NCBI GenBank assembly: GCA_028554795.2
Contig: CM068826.1
Coordinates: 101,248,346 to 101,312,345 of the forward strand
Length of the DNA stretch: 64,000 bases
Direction: 5' to 3'
From: Sinohyriopsis cumingii
Lineage: Eukaryota > Mollusca > Bivalvia > Unionida > Unionidae
Shown: piece by piece, positions 1 to 12,746 of the stretch
Layout of the letters: every line of letters begins with the position of its first letter
How positions within the stretch are numbered: the first letter of the stretch is position 1
Notes under the pieces: generated by a model
Told to the model about the DNA's origin: nothing
The model's database searches: none
What the model saw: the letters and a program-made list of their open reading frames with translations, nothing else
Program-made: the position numbers and the translations under genes

Positions 1-750
1 TATTTATAGTATCATATTCTGCTGAGATTCTTAAACCAAATAGGGTAGTATTTGCAGTTAAGCATACCACATTGATCTTTCAATAGTGATGTGAAATTAG
101 GTAAGAGTTTTTACAACAGGACAATCTACAGTATTAGTAATTCTGATTTAGTGTCACTTATTTGTCCATGAACATCTTACAAAATGGTCAGGTACTCATA
201 CATTTTAAGTACTGCTTATCTTTTTAGTTCAGTTTTCAAGTTTTTAAAATATTTTTGGATCATATTCCTCACCAAAAATTCAAATGCCTTTTCATGGAAG
301 AGATAGATGCATTCTAAATTTGTTTGAATTCTGTGTAAAAGAATGTTACCATTAGCAATGACTATTTCATTACCAAAGAAATTAGACACCAAATTAGACA
401 ATTGGTGTAATTATATAAAAAGCCAGATTATTTGATCTACCAGTTGTATCACAATGGCATGTGTAAGATAATTTTTGGACTTGTGGTGGAGTAATGAGAA
501 ACATTCTACCAAATGTTATAAATTCAAGGAATTTTTTCAGAGCTTGTTGCTTTGTAAAGATGACTTAATTATCTGTAATGTATTGGTAACGAAGTGGGTC
601 TCCAGGGGGCATAACTGAGAGGATCAGTCAGTCCATTAGTTATTGAGCTCAACAGAATGGCTAAAACCTTTATTTCTGTTGTTCACAGCTATCCAGGTCC
701 ACATTTTCAACATAATCCACAGTGTTTTTCAATAGTGAATCATAAAATGA
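1..750. other. AT-rich non-coding stretch
   Basis: I see no gene, tRNA or recognisable mobile element here. The sequence is AT-rich with almost no CpG (about two in the first kilobase), matching the rest of the left half. Short reading frames look random. It is probably intronic or intergenic. Confidence 0.5.
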
Positions 751-815
751 ATGATTGCACCCAAATGTATGGTCAGGAAGTCAAAACATTTTTCTTATAA
801 TCTCCCTGCAACTAT

Positions 816-926
816 GTATGTATGTGTGTATGTATGTATGTATATGTGTGTGTGTGTGTGTGTGTGTGCATATATATGTATGTATCTTTGTGCGTGTGTG
901 TGTGTATGTATGTATGGATGTGTGTG
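816..926. repeat. (GTAT)n / (GT)n microsatellite
   Basis: Alternating TATG and TG runs with interruptions. It lies directly beside a SINE-D 3' fragment. The cysteine- and valine-rich short frames across it are artefacts of the repeat. Confidence 0.9.
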
Positions 927-927
927 T

Positions 928-975
928 GTTAATGGCACATCAGCACAATCCCAACTATATTGTGCCTAGGAAATT
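928..975 (-). mobile_element. SINE-D 3' fragment
   Basis: Read on the minus strand the segment ends in a degenerate form of the SINE-D tail (GTGCCGTTAAAACC), preceded by the gcacgatata-type motif seen in the other copies. Only the 3' end is present; there is no tRNA head. Confidence 0.45.
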
Positions 976-1043
976 TAGATATGCCAAAAAGTGCATACAA
1001 AATGAAAACAAAGTTTAAAAGGCTCAAATCCTTAAAAGACAAA

Positions 1044-1046
<3 letters not shown>

Positions 1047-1097
<51 letters not shown>
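1047..1097. repeat. (AT)n microsatellite
   Basis: Uninterrupted AT dinucleotides of about 51 bp. One of seven (AT)n tracts of 50-94 bp in the window. Confidence 0.97.
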
Positions 1098-1100
<3 letters not shown>

Positions 1101-1419
1101 TCTTTTTTGAAGCCTAATACCTTCTCAGTCACAACATCATGATGGGGAGCATCCCATGGCAAAATGGTTCCTCTAGCAGTAGTTGCCCTTTACAAATATT
1201 CCTGGGCCCAAAACACAAATATCCAACATGACAGGAATTAATTTCTATTTCATTAATTGCCTCTTTCAAGTGCTGATGTACCTTTAAGCATAAATAAATA
1301 AATCAAGTGCCTTCATTAAGAGTCTTTTCAGTTTGTCATTTTGCCAGTGACAAAAGAAATCAGTTTTGTGAAACATAATCATAAATTGTTCTATTGAACA
1401 ATAGTAAAAAACACTGAAT

Positions 1420-1752
1420 TTGGATGAAAGTTGTTCAATTTATTATTCAAACCTCATGCAGAGAGTGTATGACACTTTTTTACTATTATTATACATATGT
1501 GCCTATATTCCCAATTGTGGATGCTGTGGTATAGGGAAACTGGACCACATCACAACCAGAAAGGATTTAAGGACTATAAAGACATGCGGCACATGCCATT
1601 GTCATTGCATCTCCAAACTTAAATGGCAAAGAGCACACCAAAGGGTTGATCTTCAAAAAGAAGTCTTTTTATTCAAGTATGCTAATCGAGTTGCACCAAA
1701 ATATCTCCACGAAAATCTTCAACATACTTCCATGCAGTATCAATTGCAATAA
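1420..1752 (+). pseudogene. LINE ORF2 C-terminal remnant
   Basis: The frame encodes a stretch containing KLKWQRAHQRVDLQK followed by EVFLFKYANRVAPKYL. This fits the pattern L-x-W-x-x-x-x-Q-R-x-D-x-Q-K-x-x-x-x-F-K-x-x-N-x-x-A-P-x-Y-L, found after the reverse transcriptase thumb in Jockey/CR1-type non-LTR retrotransposons. The catalytic RT motifs and endonuclease are absent, so it is a decayed 3' fragment. The upstream part of the frame (about residues 20-50) is less convincing. Clade assignment is from memory of the family pattern and not tested by alignment. Confidence 0.55.
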
Positions 1753-2083
1753 AATGAAATGGTGAACTGTATGGATTCAATAATGTTTTAATTAACAGGT
1801 GTAGTTGTAAGTGATACACCTTATCTTTATGAAGAGACTAAAGAAAATTAACAAGAATTCAAACAACAGTCTTTAAAAGCATAAATGAAAAATGTACATA
1901 AATTGTCTATGCACTAGTTGACATCAGGTGCAAGTTTGTGACACAAGATCAACTATTTAGAAAGACAACAACCATCTTGCTGTGTTAACCTTACTTAGTT
2001 CAAACTTGTGTAAAAGTTATATTCCTTCTAGCTTATTATATTTTTATAATGTTCAAAGTTTTTGTTTCAATTTGTCTTTGGGG

Positions 2084-2236
2084 AGCCACGGTAAGATCAG
2101 AGTTTCAAATACCAGCCACAGCCAACCTGGGTCAGAAGCCATGGTGTGTCCTATGGAAAAGTCACTTAGCTTCCATTTCCTCATCATGATAAAACCAATA
2201 TGTTAAAAAGTGCCTTTAAAACCAACAACAACAAAA
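2084..2236 (+). mobile_element. SINE-D copy, old
   Basis: A decayed B-box (agagtttcaaatacc in place of GGTTCGAATCC) is followed by a body matching the copy near 46.0 kb: tgggtcagaag, then GTGTGTCCTATGGAAAAG, then a tail with gttaaaaagtgcctttaaaacc and (CAA)n. The 5' A-box half is too worn to recognise. Confidence 0.6.
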
Positions 2237-2790
2237 ACATGAAATTTACTTTACATCAATAAAAAGGGTGGGCTAACTTCTATCAATAAACTATTGTTAT
2301 CGCTATTATTTGTTGGAGTAACAACAACCAGAATATTTTTCAATCTAAGATACTCACTCATTACCTATTAAATCTACTAACTACTATGTCATTCTCCTCT
2401 TTATAGGCCCAACCCTAACACAACTTCTGTTTGACTTTTTTTCCTGACAGCTTCTTGCAATGGTCAAGTCCAGCTCCACACTTGTCAAACTAGATGTGGG
2501 CTTATATAACACTGCAGACCAAAAATCTTTGGACACGAAGTCAAACAAATACAAGAATACAAATTTTAACAAACTTTAACATTTGAAAACTTAAAATATC
2601 GCTAAAATTGTATGAAAATTTATTCAGGTCATCTAAATATGTAAACAAAAATGCATACCAATTTTGTTTGTTTCCATTAAGTGGTTTTGGTTTAAACAAG
2701 CTACAAGATTTTCATCAAATAGTCCAAAAATGATTAAGGCTTCAGAAATAGATTAAATGGCCTGGTGGTCTAAACTGGTCATCTACATAT

Positions 2791-2900
2791 AATACAAATA
2801 AACTCACCAAATATCATTATCATACAAATAAGCCTACCAAAATTCAGTGTAATACAAATAAGCCTACCAACTTTTATTAAAATGCAAATAAGCCCAACAT
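2791..2900. repeat. 30-bp tandem repeat, 3.7 copies
   Basis: The motif atacaaataagcctaccaa recurs at 2791, 2821, 2851 and 2881, exactly 30 bp apart. The spacer half of each unit is more divergent. No coding role is apparent. Confidence 0.85.
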
Positions 2901-3005
2901 TTCAGTTATTCCAACTTGTTTTAGATGCTAACAAGGTTGGTATCAAAACAAGATGAAATTAAGGAAACATGTTAGCCACATTTAAAAAAGCCATGTACAC
3001 TAAAA

Positions 3006-3286
3006 GGGTTAGAATGGCTAATGCTTGTGCCCCATTCTCTATATACAACTTTTACTGAATCAAACAATGGAAATATGGGGGCATGAAATCAGCACAATGA
3101 AGGGGTTAAAATGACAGATGTTTTTGCCCCATTCTCTATAAAAACTTGTATTATATCAAATGATAGATGCAAGGGGGCAAGTAATCCGCACACTCAAAGG
3201 GTTACAATGGCAAATGCATGTGCCCCATTCTATATATACTACTTGTACTATATCAAATGATGGATGCATGGGGGCAAGTAATCCAT
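3006..3286. repeat. 97-bp tandem repeat, about 2.9 copies
   Basis: Units start at GGGTT at 3006, 3103 and 3199 (periods 97 and 96). Each contains the words gtgccccattctctata and atcaaatgatggatg, followed by a run gggggca. Copies differ by point changes and small indels. Confidence 0.85.
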
Positions 3287-4369
3287 TTCACTATTATATT
3301 ATATCTGATCAGCGAACACCTTACCTTAAATTTAGCCACCTAACTCTTCAACTCTCAAATATAAATTACCTACCTAGTAACTGTATTTTATTGCTACACA
3401 AACCTGTTATAAATAGTTCTTACCTTGTGATACATGAAGGTGTCATTTGAGAAGAGTAGTTATACCAGATAAATTGCTCAATATTGCTACATGATTTCCC
3501 CAATCTATTTTTAGAAATTGCCAGCACACTCCTATTTGCTCTTCTCAGAGGTCAAAAATAGGAATCTTGGCTCTTTGTGTGCAGTTTTGTGTTGAAACTT
3601 ATCACCTAACTGATTCTGAATTTAATGAAAGCCTATCAGTCTTTTGGCTTAAAGCAAGTTTTAATCAAAGACAAATATGAGTCCTCAATGAAATAGAAGG
3701 TAAGAAACAATCTGGAACAGTAAAACAAAAAACAAAAAAGGGGTGGGGGATGGGCACAACTCATCCTATAAAATGACAAACATATATATTTCCTTTCTGT
3801 CACTATTTTTGGGTACTGTGATGGCAAATAGATCAGGTTTCCATCTGGTGTATATGTGTGTGTGTCTATATATATATACATAATTGGGAAAAGGAAAAGA
3901 ATAATTACATTTTACATTAAATATAAAGTAAATGCAGTTTACAAGGTACTATAATGGTTCCACCTGGAGGGACTATTGGATGATAGATGGTTAACTATTA
4001 TGATTAAAACCTGTATATATTAGTGCAAAAGACCACACGATTTGTTCTTTTCTGACATATCTTTTAAAAATGGTTACAGTGATCATAAAAGAATTCATAA
4101 AAGACATAAAAATGCTATTTAGACAGTGTCACTAGTATGGATACATCTGTTGAGACCTATTTCCCTGTATTATTATAATATTAATTTCTTTATATTATCT
4201 GTTAACTTATTTCTTTGTATCAGTTAACTGTGTCAAAAATGTCTAATGCAACAAGTGTTTTCTATATGTATCATGTACTTATTGAAACACCCCCTGGGGG
4301 CACAGATGTAGAATTGGCCCAGTGCACTCTCCTGCATGTTGTAAAGGGATGACTAATGGAGGTGAAAGC

Positions 4370-4545
4370 CATAGTGGTCCAGAGATTAGAGTGCTAGAAT
4401 CAAGGCTGAAAGGGTGTGGTTCGAATCCAACCCTTGGATCAGTTTGGGTTGGCTTTCATGAGAAAGGTTCTTTCTTCCAATTGCCTTTTGACATTAACAA
4501 GAAACATACTTGTGTTGCTGTGCCCTAATACATCAAACCAAACCT
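4370..4545 (+). mobile_element. tRNA-derived SINE (family C)
   Basis: A pol III promoter is visible. The A-box-like part is gtggtccagagattagagtgc minus its last base, and the B-box is GGTTCGAATCC about 40 bp downstream, as in tRNA. A non-tRNA body of about 100 bp follows and ends near atcaaaccaaacc. The head lacks a folding acceptor stem, so it is a SINE and not a tRNA gene. No target-site duplication was found. Confidence 0.55.
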
Positions 4546-4639
4546 TGATTATGTCATATGAACTTGCTTTACATCACATGGGAATTTCAAACAAGAGTCA
4601 GTCATTTCTTAAAACAATCATATTTGTCTTTGTGTATTT

Positions 4640-4998
4640 GCTCATAGCACAGATCAAGACCTGGCATTGTATAATGTGTCTGTATATATTCACTCAGAGT
4701 CTGTTAAAATTAAGCAGTAAAACCAACAACACCGACACTGAACTGCCAGTGCATTACGTGGCAGCAGATCAGGGTATATGAAGTTTACAAATGGACCTGA
4801 CTTTTCAAACACTGTATAAAGTAACACTGATCCAAGCACAGACAGTGTAGACCTTTGTCTGTTGTAAAATTATGGTACTGGCATATCAGGGAATATGAAA
4901 TTGTTGTTTTATTTCTGATTTTGATTGCAGCATTTGAGATAGATCTGTTAATCCATTATACAATGACAGATCTGGATCTATCTGTCTGCATGGGATGT
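4640..4998. mobile_element. Fold-back family P, degraded copy
   Basis: The right half (4737-4801) is clear: hairpin arm ctgccagtgcattacgtggcag, shortened, then gatcaggg and the terminal gtttacaaatggacctgac, which matches the family end gtttgcagttggacttgac. The left half is worn. A further hairpin of the same type, gatctgtt...gacagatctggatc, sits at about 4940-4998. Confidence 0.55.
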
Positions 4999-5400
4999 GT
5001 CCTATGGCATAAATATAACACATCTAATAATCACACTGTCTACAAATTGTTCTTGTGCCTGCTCTACCCTCAGCTGGGAAGCAGTGGGAGTATAGATTTG
5101 ATTTTTGAAAATAATCTTATAAATAAACGTTTTGAATCATCCCAATCAGTCCTATGTTCTCATTTCCCCCTGGAGATTCTTTCTATTTTTGCCTGAAATG
5201 GAAACAAGTTTATTTTCATTGCATCCAAATACATCTATGTCACAAAGATTATAGTTTTGCAAGACGCTTAAATGTATAAAAGACATTTTTCATCAGCCTT
5301 TTCACTTGAAGATGGCTGAAAAATCTGACTCTCTTTGGCGCCAACTGGACTTGTCAGTTTCATGTCCTGGCATCTTTTAGCTTCAAATATGTTGTTGTTG

Positions 5401-5643
5401 TAGTTGTTGTAGGGTTTAACGCCATTTTTCAGCACACAATAGGCTATACATGCCAGTATTAATGGTGGAGGAAGAACCTGAGAAAACCCTGGAAAGAACC
5501 ACCGACCCACGAGAAGCTACTGGCAAGCTATCTCACATACCCACATTAGCCGAATCCGAGACTCGAACCCATGCAGACAGTGGTGAGATGGCAGTGAACT
5601 GTAATGGAAAGCGCTCTAGACCACTCAGCCACTTGGGGCTTCC
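5401..5643 (-). mobile_element. SINE-A, nearly full length
   Basis: On the minus strand the element reads head to tail: A-box ccaagtggctgagtggtc, B-box GGGTTCGAGTCTC, a conserved body with gaaagcttgccagtagc-like words, and the tail gcgttaaaccc followed by (CAA)n. It is flanked by CTTCAAATAT at 5391-5400 and CTTCAAAATAT just after it, a probable target-site duplication. Confidence 0.85.
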
Positions 5644-5945
5644 ACTTCAAAATATACGCCAGTGCCTAGTTTGGACCAGTCTATTTTACATTTAATGGCA
5701 GAAGGTCATAAATCTGGACTAAAAATTTTCGTAATTTTTGCTTCTTATTTTTAATGTGAGTATATATTACTTGGCATCATTCCCCTTATCAATTACTCTG
5801 GTGTACCATATGTTGTTCATGCCACAAATCTTTGGAAATGGGACACTACTGTTAAGATAGCACTTGTAACAAACAAGGTTCAGATGTTTAATACATATAC
5901 AACAATTTTGGAATAAAAAATCTGTACTACAATTCTTTATTTATA

Positions 5946-6181
5946 TTGTTGTAGGGTTTAACACCATTTTTCAGCACACGATAGGCTATACATGGCGGCC
6001 AGTATTAATGGTGGAGGAAGAAACTCGGGAAAACCCCGGAAAGAACCAATGACCCACGAGAAGCTACCAGCAAGCTTTCTCACATATCCACACTGGCCAA
6101 GCCCGAGACTCGAACCCATGCAGACAGAGGTGAGATGGCAGTGATCAGTGACGGAGAGCGCTTTAGACCACTCGGGGCCCC
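5946..6181 (-). mobile_element. SINE-A with perfect 11-bp target duplication
   Basis: Same architecture as the copy 300 bp upstream and in the same orientation. The 11-bp direct repeat CTTTATTTATA flanks it exactly (5935-5945 and 6182-6192). Several CpGs are retained, which suggests a young insertion in otherwise CpG-poor DNA. Confidence 0.9.
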
Positions 6182-6427
6182 CTTTATTTATAAATTATAT
6201 CATCAATTTATCTTTTAAAATAGATGGGACGATCCCAAAGTGAAAAATCCCTGTAAACATTTCACTTTTAAATCGAAAATGTGCAAGAGGAACACAGATA
6301 TTAAGTATCTAATATCCATCTCTTGTAACTAGCTGTATATATGTGGCATCGAATCAACTGACAAACCATTAGTACTGAGACACATTTTTTTTGTCGAAAT
6401 GCATTTTTTTAATTTAAACTACTTGTA

Positions 6428-6727
6428 TCTGGATTTTTAACATAGCTTTAAAAATGTTTCTGTCATATCACTAAGATGTCTACAGTGTGAAAGTTTAGTG
6501 ATGTCTAGCACTGGGGCATCATGCCACAGACATGTAGCATGATGTCCCACCCAGTTACATTATCATGACACCAGGCCGACCAGTCCTAACACTAACTTCT
6601 TAATGCTGAGTGCCAAGCGAGACAGCTGTAAATACCATTTCTGTAAGTCTTTGGTATGACTCGGCTGGGGATCGAACCCATGACCTCCCGTATCCAAGGC
6701 GGATGCTCTAACCATTAGGCCACAGAC
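6428..6727 (-). mobile_element. SINE-B, nearly full length
   Basis: On the minus strand it has an A-box tggcctaatggttagagc, B-box GGGTTCGATCCCC, and a conserved body with ggactggtcggcctggtg and gacatcatgctacatgtctg. The tail is gttaaaaatccag without the usual (CA)n. A 44-bp tandem repeat begins about 20 bp beyond its head. Confidence 0.85.
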
Positions 6728-6746
6728 ATTTTTATTAGTATACAAC

Positions 6747-6866
6747 AAGTGTGAATGGGTTATGCATGATAGACGTTTTTAGCACTATAAAAGTGTAAAT
6801 GGGTTATGCATGACATACATTTTTAGCAGTATTCAAGTGTGAATGGGTTATGCATGACAGACAACA
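6747..6866. repeat. 44-bp tandem repeat, 2.7 copies
   Basis: The phrase aagtgtgaatgggttatgca recurs at 6747, 6791 and 6835, exactly 44 bp apart. It abuts the SINE-B head. Confidence 0.85.
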
Positions 6867-7564
6867 GACCATAACATGCCCTAACTGGCCAAAAACTATC
6901 TTTTTGTAAAACAATGATGTGGAACAGAAGGGCTGAAATGACCTACACCAAATATTTAACCAAGATGTGATTGGAGTGTGCAGCACTATATGTATCTGTC
7001 ACTCTGTAGTTGTGCATAAAAATCTGGTCTGTGTACCAGTTGAACTGAGGGACAGTTGTGTGTCATGGTTGACCAGCAAACAGGAGAGGGTCAGTGAGAA
7101 AGAGAGGCCCATTGCATAATCCTTGGGCAGTTTAATATTACTGTAACAGCAGGAGATAAGAAACAACTCTGAAGACTTGCACAGGAAGGCCAGAGATCAC
7201 AAAGGTTGTACAAGTGTTGGATGATTAGTGTGGCCATGGTGGCTTCAATTTACACTTAGGAAAGGCATCAAAGTTTTTGTTTAATGGTATCATGGGCATG
7301 ATCAAACCTAAAGCAAAAGTTATTTCCTGTCTAACTTAGCTGCCAAGTTAGCTTAAGGTTTACCTGATAATTATACTATATATATTTTGTCCATCAGATT
7401 TCAAATAAGCACAGCAGAAACTATCCACTGCAATTACTGTTAAGTGAGTACCTAGATTACAATATTGCAATACAAATGGGCAAGACTAATTAGCCAGCTT
7501 CTACTTAAAGTTTTTAAATTTTCATTAGAAAGTCAAAACAGTACAAATTATTTACAAACAACTG

Positions 7565-7565
<1 letters not shown>

Positions 7566-7641
<76 letters not shown>
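7566..7641. repeat. (AT)n microsatellite
   Basis: About 76 bp of uninterrupted AT dinucleotide. Confidence 0.97.
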
Positions 7642-7644
<3 letters not shown>

Positions 7645-7858
7645 CACACCATAGTGTTCATTTATTCAAACCATAGTGGTCACTGATGTTAGGGATGAGT
7701 GACCTGAACTTTACTAGTACATGTTGAGGGGGTTATTTCAAAGCTAAACATGAACCTTTACAACTTGGTCAATGTTAAATAAATTTTTGAAAAATGAAAA
7801 ACAATGTTGTAGTGTTTGCTGATTGACTACTGATATCTATTTATAATTCCAATAATGT

Positions 7859-8102
7859 GGGGCCCAGGTGGCCAAGTGGTCTAAAGCACTAGCCTTTACT
7901 TTTCATTGCCATCTCACCTCTGTCCACGTGGGTTTGAATCTCCAACTCGCCAGTGTGGGTATGTGAGAAAGCTGCCAGTAGCTTTCCATGGGTTGGTGGT
8001 TTTTAACAGGGTTTTCCTAGGTTCTTCCTCTACGAGTTATATTGGCTGCCAAATATAGCCTATCTTGCCCTGAGTAATGGCGTTCAACCCAGAAGCAACA
8101 AA
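7859..8102 (+). mobile_element. SINE-A, full length
   Basis: A-box ggtggccaagtggtctaaagc, with the CpG of other copies changed to CpA. The B-box is GGGTTTGAATCTCC, and the tail is ggcgttcaacccagaagcaac. AATAATGT occurs just before (7851-7858) and just after (8103-8110) the element, a target-site duplication. The many TG/CA changes relative to right-half copies suggest methylation decay. Confidence 0.85.
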
Positions 8103-8110
8103 AATAATGT

Positions 8111-9640
8111 AATCTATGTACTGCTATCAGTTAAAAGTAATTACAATGTGTAGTTTCTGCTGTGCTAATGTTCAGTCATATGGCCACATGGTGCAATGAC
8201 CAAGAAGGGTGTATAAATATTAAGGCTGGTCAATCAAGAGCATCATGACCTCTAACTCAATTCTACTAATCTATTTTTTTCACAAAATGGAAATTCCCTT
8301 TAACAGAAATTGTTGGATCCAAAAATACCATTGCCTTGTTTGAGCTGGCCAATGCAATGATGCAAGATCAGCAACACGATTGGCCTATAGGGGCCAAAAT
8401 GAATGATCAGTCTGAAATTAAACTTATGGGGCTGGTTAAAATAAGAACGCCATTTTCGTTAATTTTAAGCACACTATGCACAAAACATAACCACTTTTCC
8501 TAGTTAAACATGCACACATAAAGATGCATAGTTCTTCAGCTGACTTGTCAGAAAAAGAGTCTATTCAGTGATGGTCCCACTAAAAGCACTTGTTGCTTCA
8601 TTTACCCCTTGTTCTTGCAACTGAGTTATTCTCGCTAATCAAATCAAAATTGTGCACACTGATGCATTACTACGGTAATATTAATACATTTATATATAAT
8701 AAGAATCAGAAATAATCATAAGAAATAAAATGTAATGGTTTGAAAAGGTGTAAAAGTAGGCCTACCCAACTGGGGGTGCATATTAAAAACAATGAAACAA
8801 ATACACCTAACACTCAGTCTACAACAACACTGTTGCATTTAGAGAGTTATTCATGCAGAATTTGACAAAGAGATACATTAACTGGTATTTCAAATCATGG
8901 TTCCAGTGCTACTCTTCATTTCCGTTTTACACTTCTGCCTTTCCAACCTGACCTCTAACAGATATATTGTGCTGTAATTAATTCGTACACTGTGTGCACA
9001 TTGGAGTATTTGTGCCAATGGCTGATAAATGAAGATAATTCAACTCAGACTAATGGAGTTAATCTTTGGTGAGAGGTACTGTAATTTCAATAGATATTAC
9101 AGACCAAATACTTAAATGGGTGGGGGGGGAGGCAGGAGGTAACCATTATATTTTTTAAAACAAAATTCCAGCTCTTAAAAAGCTTGGAAAAAAATTTTAT
9201 TGCTCCAATTTAGCATAAAGAACTCCACTACTATATCCATCCTAGCTTAATGAAAATAAATTATCTGGAGGTAAAATGATCCTAGCAAAATATCGCACCT
9301 CAGTAAAAACTCATGCCTTTCCCCCCACCCTCCCCACCAAAAAATTAAATATTCATTTAATTTTTGCCATTAAAAAAAATCAATACTGTCAAAACTATAG
9401 CATGTTGTTTTAAGGCAGCAATCTATCTATCCAGATAAAAGTTTAAAACATACTTCAGCAACAATTTTCCCAGAGTACTTCTGTTAATTAAAACAGGAAA
9501 ATAAGTCTGGGATTTTTATATACATGTCATTCATTGCAAAGTTTATGACTAGACTGTCAAGGTTAAATGACATCTTAGGAAAACCACACCTATCCATCAT
9601 CTTTTGATATAAAGTGCTCCCTAGTTACCATATGTTTGGT
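8111..9640. other. AT-rich non-coding stretch
   Basis: No reading frame, structured RNA or repeat family member is recognisable. CpG is sparse. Confidence 0.45.
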
Positions 9641-9660
9641 TGTCAGCTCTCTTGGTGTGC

Positions 9661-9979
9661 GTGTGTGTGTGATTTGGATTTTTAACGTAGCTTTAACAAT
9701 TTTTCAGTCATATCACTACAATGTCTGCAGTGTGACAGTTTATAGTGATGTCTAGCACTGGGGCATCATGCTGCAGACATGTAACATGATGTCCCACCCA
9801 GTCATATTATCCTGACATCAGACCAACCAGTCCTAACACTAACCTCTTAATGCTGAACGTCAAGCGCGGCAGCTGTTAGTACCATTGTTGTAAGTCTTTG
9901 GTATGACTCGACCGGGGATTGAACCCAAGACCTCCCGCATCCGAGGTGGATGCTCTAACCACTAGGCCACCGGAGAGGT
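9661..9979 (-). mobile_element. SINE-B with 16-bp target duplication
   Basis: Full-length SINE-B with tRNA head at the right end and (GT)n-side tail at the left. It is flanked by AGCTCTCTTGGTGTGC (9645-9660) and AGCTCTCTTGGTATGC (9980-9995), a 15/16 match. This fixes both ends of the element: the head begins at accTctccggtggcc-type sequence and the tail ends in the dinucleotide repeat. TSD length fits LINE-mediated target-primed insertion. Confidence 0.92.
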
Positions 9980-9995
9980 AGCTCTCTTGGTATGC

Positions 9996-12530
9996 ATCAG
10001 CTGCTGATACCTGGACTGCCAGTTCATAGTTTTCAGAGGTCTACATTTTTCTATAAAAATTAAAACCTGTTTATACAAGATAGTAAATCATTATAAAAAA
10101 ACAAATCTGTCCTTTCAAGCCAAACATTTTTTATATACGCAGTTGTAAGGTTACAGATTAACATGTACATGTATACCTGTGGGGTAAAGGCAGGTCCAAC
10201 TATTTTTATTTGAAATATTTGTTCATTGTTTCAACAAAAAAAAGGACAGCTCATAATCGAGTCATATATTACTCCTGCAGTTGTGGAAGTGGCGTGGTAT
10301 CATCCCCGAAACTTGTGAAAGTCGTAAATCATTTATGTGCATGTGTATCATGCAATGAATATCCACTATTAAGCATACAACTTAAAATCAAACTAATTGA
10401 GAGCTAATTAAAAGTGAATGTTTAAGTAAAGTATTGATGTAACAAACAACTGCTGTACTGATTTAATGCAGTTTTCTTATAAAAATGTGATGCCAAACAT
10501 CAGCGTTTCAGATGCATAGGGGGGTAATGACCCCCCCCCCATTTTTTGTGTTTATATCTTATGATTGGTGATCGGGATAAATCGTAAAAAGGCATTATTT
10601 ATTTTTTTTTAATCCAGCAGTTTTATATCAATTCCGGGCCAATGAAACAGTAGATACAGAGTGCAACGACCATTTTCACCTGCGCCCATGTCTCAGTCTT
10701 TCATTGCCCAGCAGGTCCACCTATTGGTCACATCAACAGTGCATGGGCCTGCATGTCAAATAATGACCTTCAAACCAACATCTTTAGTGTGAAGATGACA
10801 ATACCAGGACTTTAATGTACTGATTTCACTAAGGTGAGCTTGACAAATTATTCCGTTATTTGCCCATGTCATAAAGCATGGGGAAAAAATTCAAAAAACA
10901 AAAATACTGCCACCAGTTCTGACTCTGTACTGCATGATGGGATGTTTTATATTTTTTATTTCGAAGAAATGAAAAGGACACTTTTGACTTGTTAAACAAA
11001 CACAAAACTAGAAATACAACTTCAACAAAAAAATATGTGCAATACAAATAATTTTAAATTTTGTTGACCTGATAATATGACTTCTGACATGTTAATTGAC
11101 TAAAATGTTTGAAACTGCAATCCCAATTTAAACCAAGCAACAACATACATGTAAATGCCGTTTACATAGAAGCCAGTGTTCTGCAATGAATAACTGGTAG
11201 ACACTGGTAATGGAGTACCACGCACTTAATCCAACGGAGTAAACAAGGGAGGCAACTGATAATGATGTGGTCATGGTATTATTGATATCAGTGGCACAAG
11301 GAAAACCCTTCATTATAAACATGCCCTCCTATATGCTGGAAAAATCAATTTACAATCCAAAGTAGAAACATCATATTGTAATTGAACAAGGCAGTCAGAA
11401 CCCAATACCGTATATATCTGTATGGTAGGTAACAAATACTGAAATGCTGACTGCATAGATTCAGATCTGCCATATCCTTGCAAATTAGTGTCTACACACA
11501 TTACATGGACTTATGCAAAGAATGTACACTCCAACCGTATGGCACAGAATGTGATAACAGATGGAGTCGAAATTGTTATAAGGTGGGTGTACATTAGACA
11601 CAAGATTAACGTATATCCCTGTTTAGCTGTTTTCAGACTTGGAATTCCATGCAAACCTTGAATGGCTGCTAAATCAAATGTGCCAGTCAAGATCAAACCA
11701 AGTAATTTCTGCACGAATTACAACTAATTATTGACCATCAGAAGCTACTGTTATTATATGCAACTGTACCGTGTCATGTGTTTCCCCATAGTTACAAGTC
11801 TGTTGTCAACCACTGCAAGGGCATAATGTTAAACCAAACAGAGAGAATCTGTCACAAGTGTGGAGATGATATTGACTAATGATTTGGGCACCTTGCTGTA
11901 GTTAGGGATGTATTACAAATATGAAGAGTAAGGCCGTAATATTTGGTTTTGCTAAGACTATCAATCAGGGATACAAATTGTTCCTGTATTTTACTTCAAC
12001 CTAGAGCTTAAATTTCACATAATAGCAATAGTAAGTTCATAGTCCGTTTATTGTGTGGGGCTCTTAACTGTTCCAGCCATGCCCATCTGAGCTGTAATCC
12101 ATGTCATGCTAGTTCCAGGGCCCAAGGGAGGAGATTAATAACCTCTTTCTTTCGCCCAGTAATAAATATTTGCAATGATCATGGTTTTATATAATTGATT
12201 GACAAACTAACAAGAGAGACTGGGGGACAGATTGACTGCTAGATTGACTAAAGGAGCTGTTAACAAAATGCAAGCACAAAGAACTGTAGCAGGTTTTTCA
12301 ATTTGAATTCAATTTGATTTATCTCATTAGTAAGAATATAAGCATCAGATCCTTTTATATTGGTGTCATCGAACTAGCTCAAAGATGCATTAGGTTTAAC
12401 ATGGCAGATCTTCACCATCTGTTATAAGAAAGATTAAATAAACAATAACAACAACACCGTATTAACCACTTAAATGTAAAATCACAATGCAAACTTGATA
12501 GATCCATGTCTGCCTTCACATTTATGGACA
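9996..12530. other. AT-rich non-coding stretch
   Basis: Nothing assignable apart from homopolymer runs (poly-C near 10530). Short frames here show no domain I recognise. Confidence 0.4.
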
Positions 12531-12540
12531 TATGCAGCTT

Positions 12541-12637
12541 GTAAGGAGTAATCAATGGAACAAACACAGACCCTGATCTGCCAGTGCATTATGCATCTGC
12601 AGATGAGGGTCTATGTTATTTGTAGTTGGACTTGACC
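12541..12637. mobile_element. Fold-back family P, half copy
   Basis: Contains the spacer word aaggagtaatcaatggaac, one hairpin with arms gaccctgatctgc and gcagatgagggtc, and the terminal tgtagttggacttgacc. The other hairpin and left end are missing. Confidence 0.7.
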
Positions 12638-12746
12638 TATCCATCTTCTTCTTATGAACTGTATAGTTCCGAAGAGAAAATATGACAACTTGTACTATTT
12701 AAGCTTTGTCTCCATATCAACAGTCTGAAAAAAATCTAAAGGAAAA

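Noticed and set aside
3636..3881. 81-codon frame and polypyrimidine tract
   Set aside because: Compositional artefact of A-rich and microsatellite sequence.
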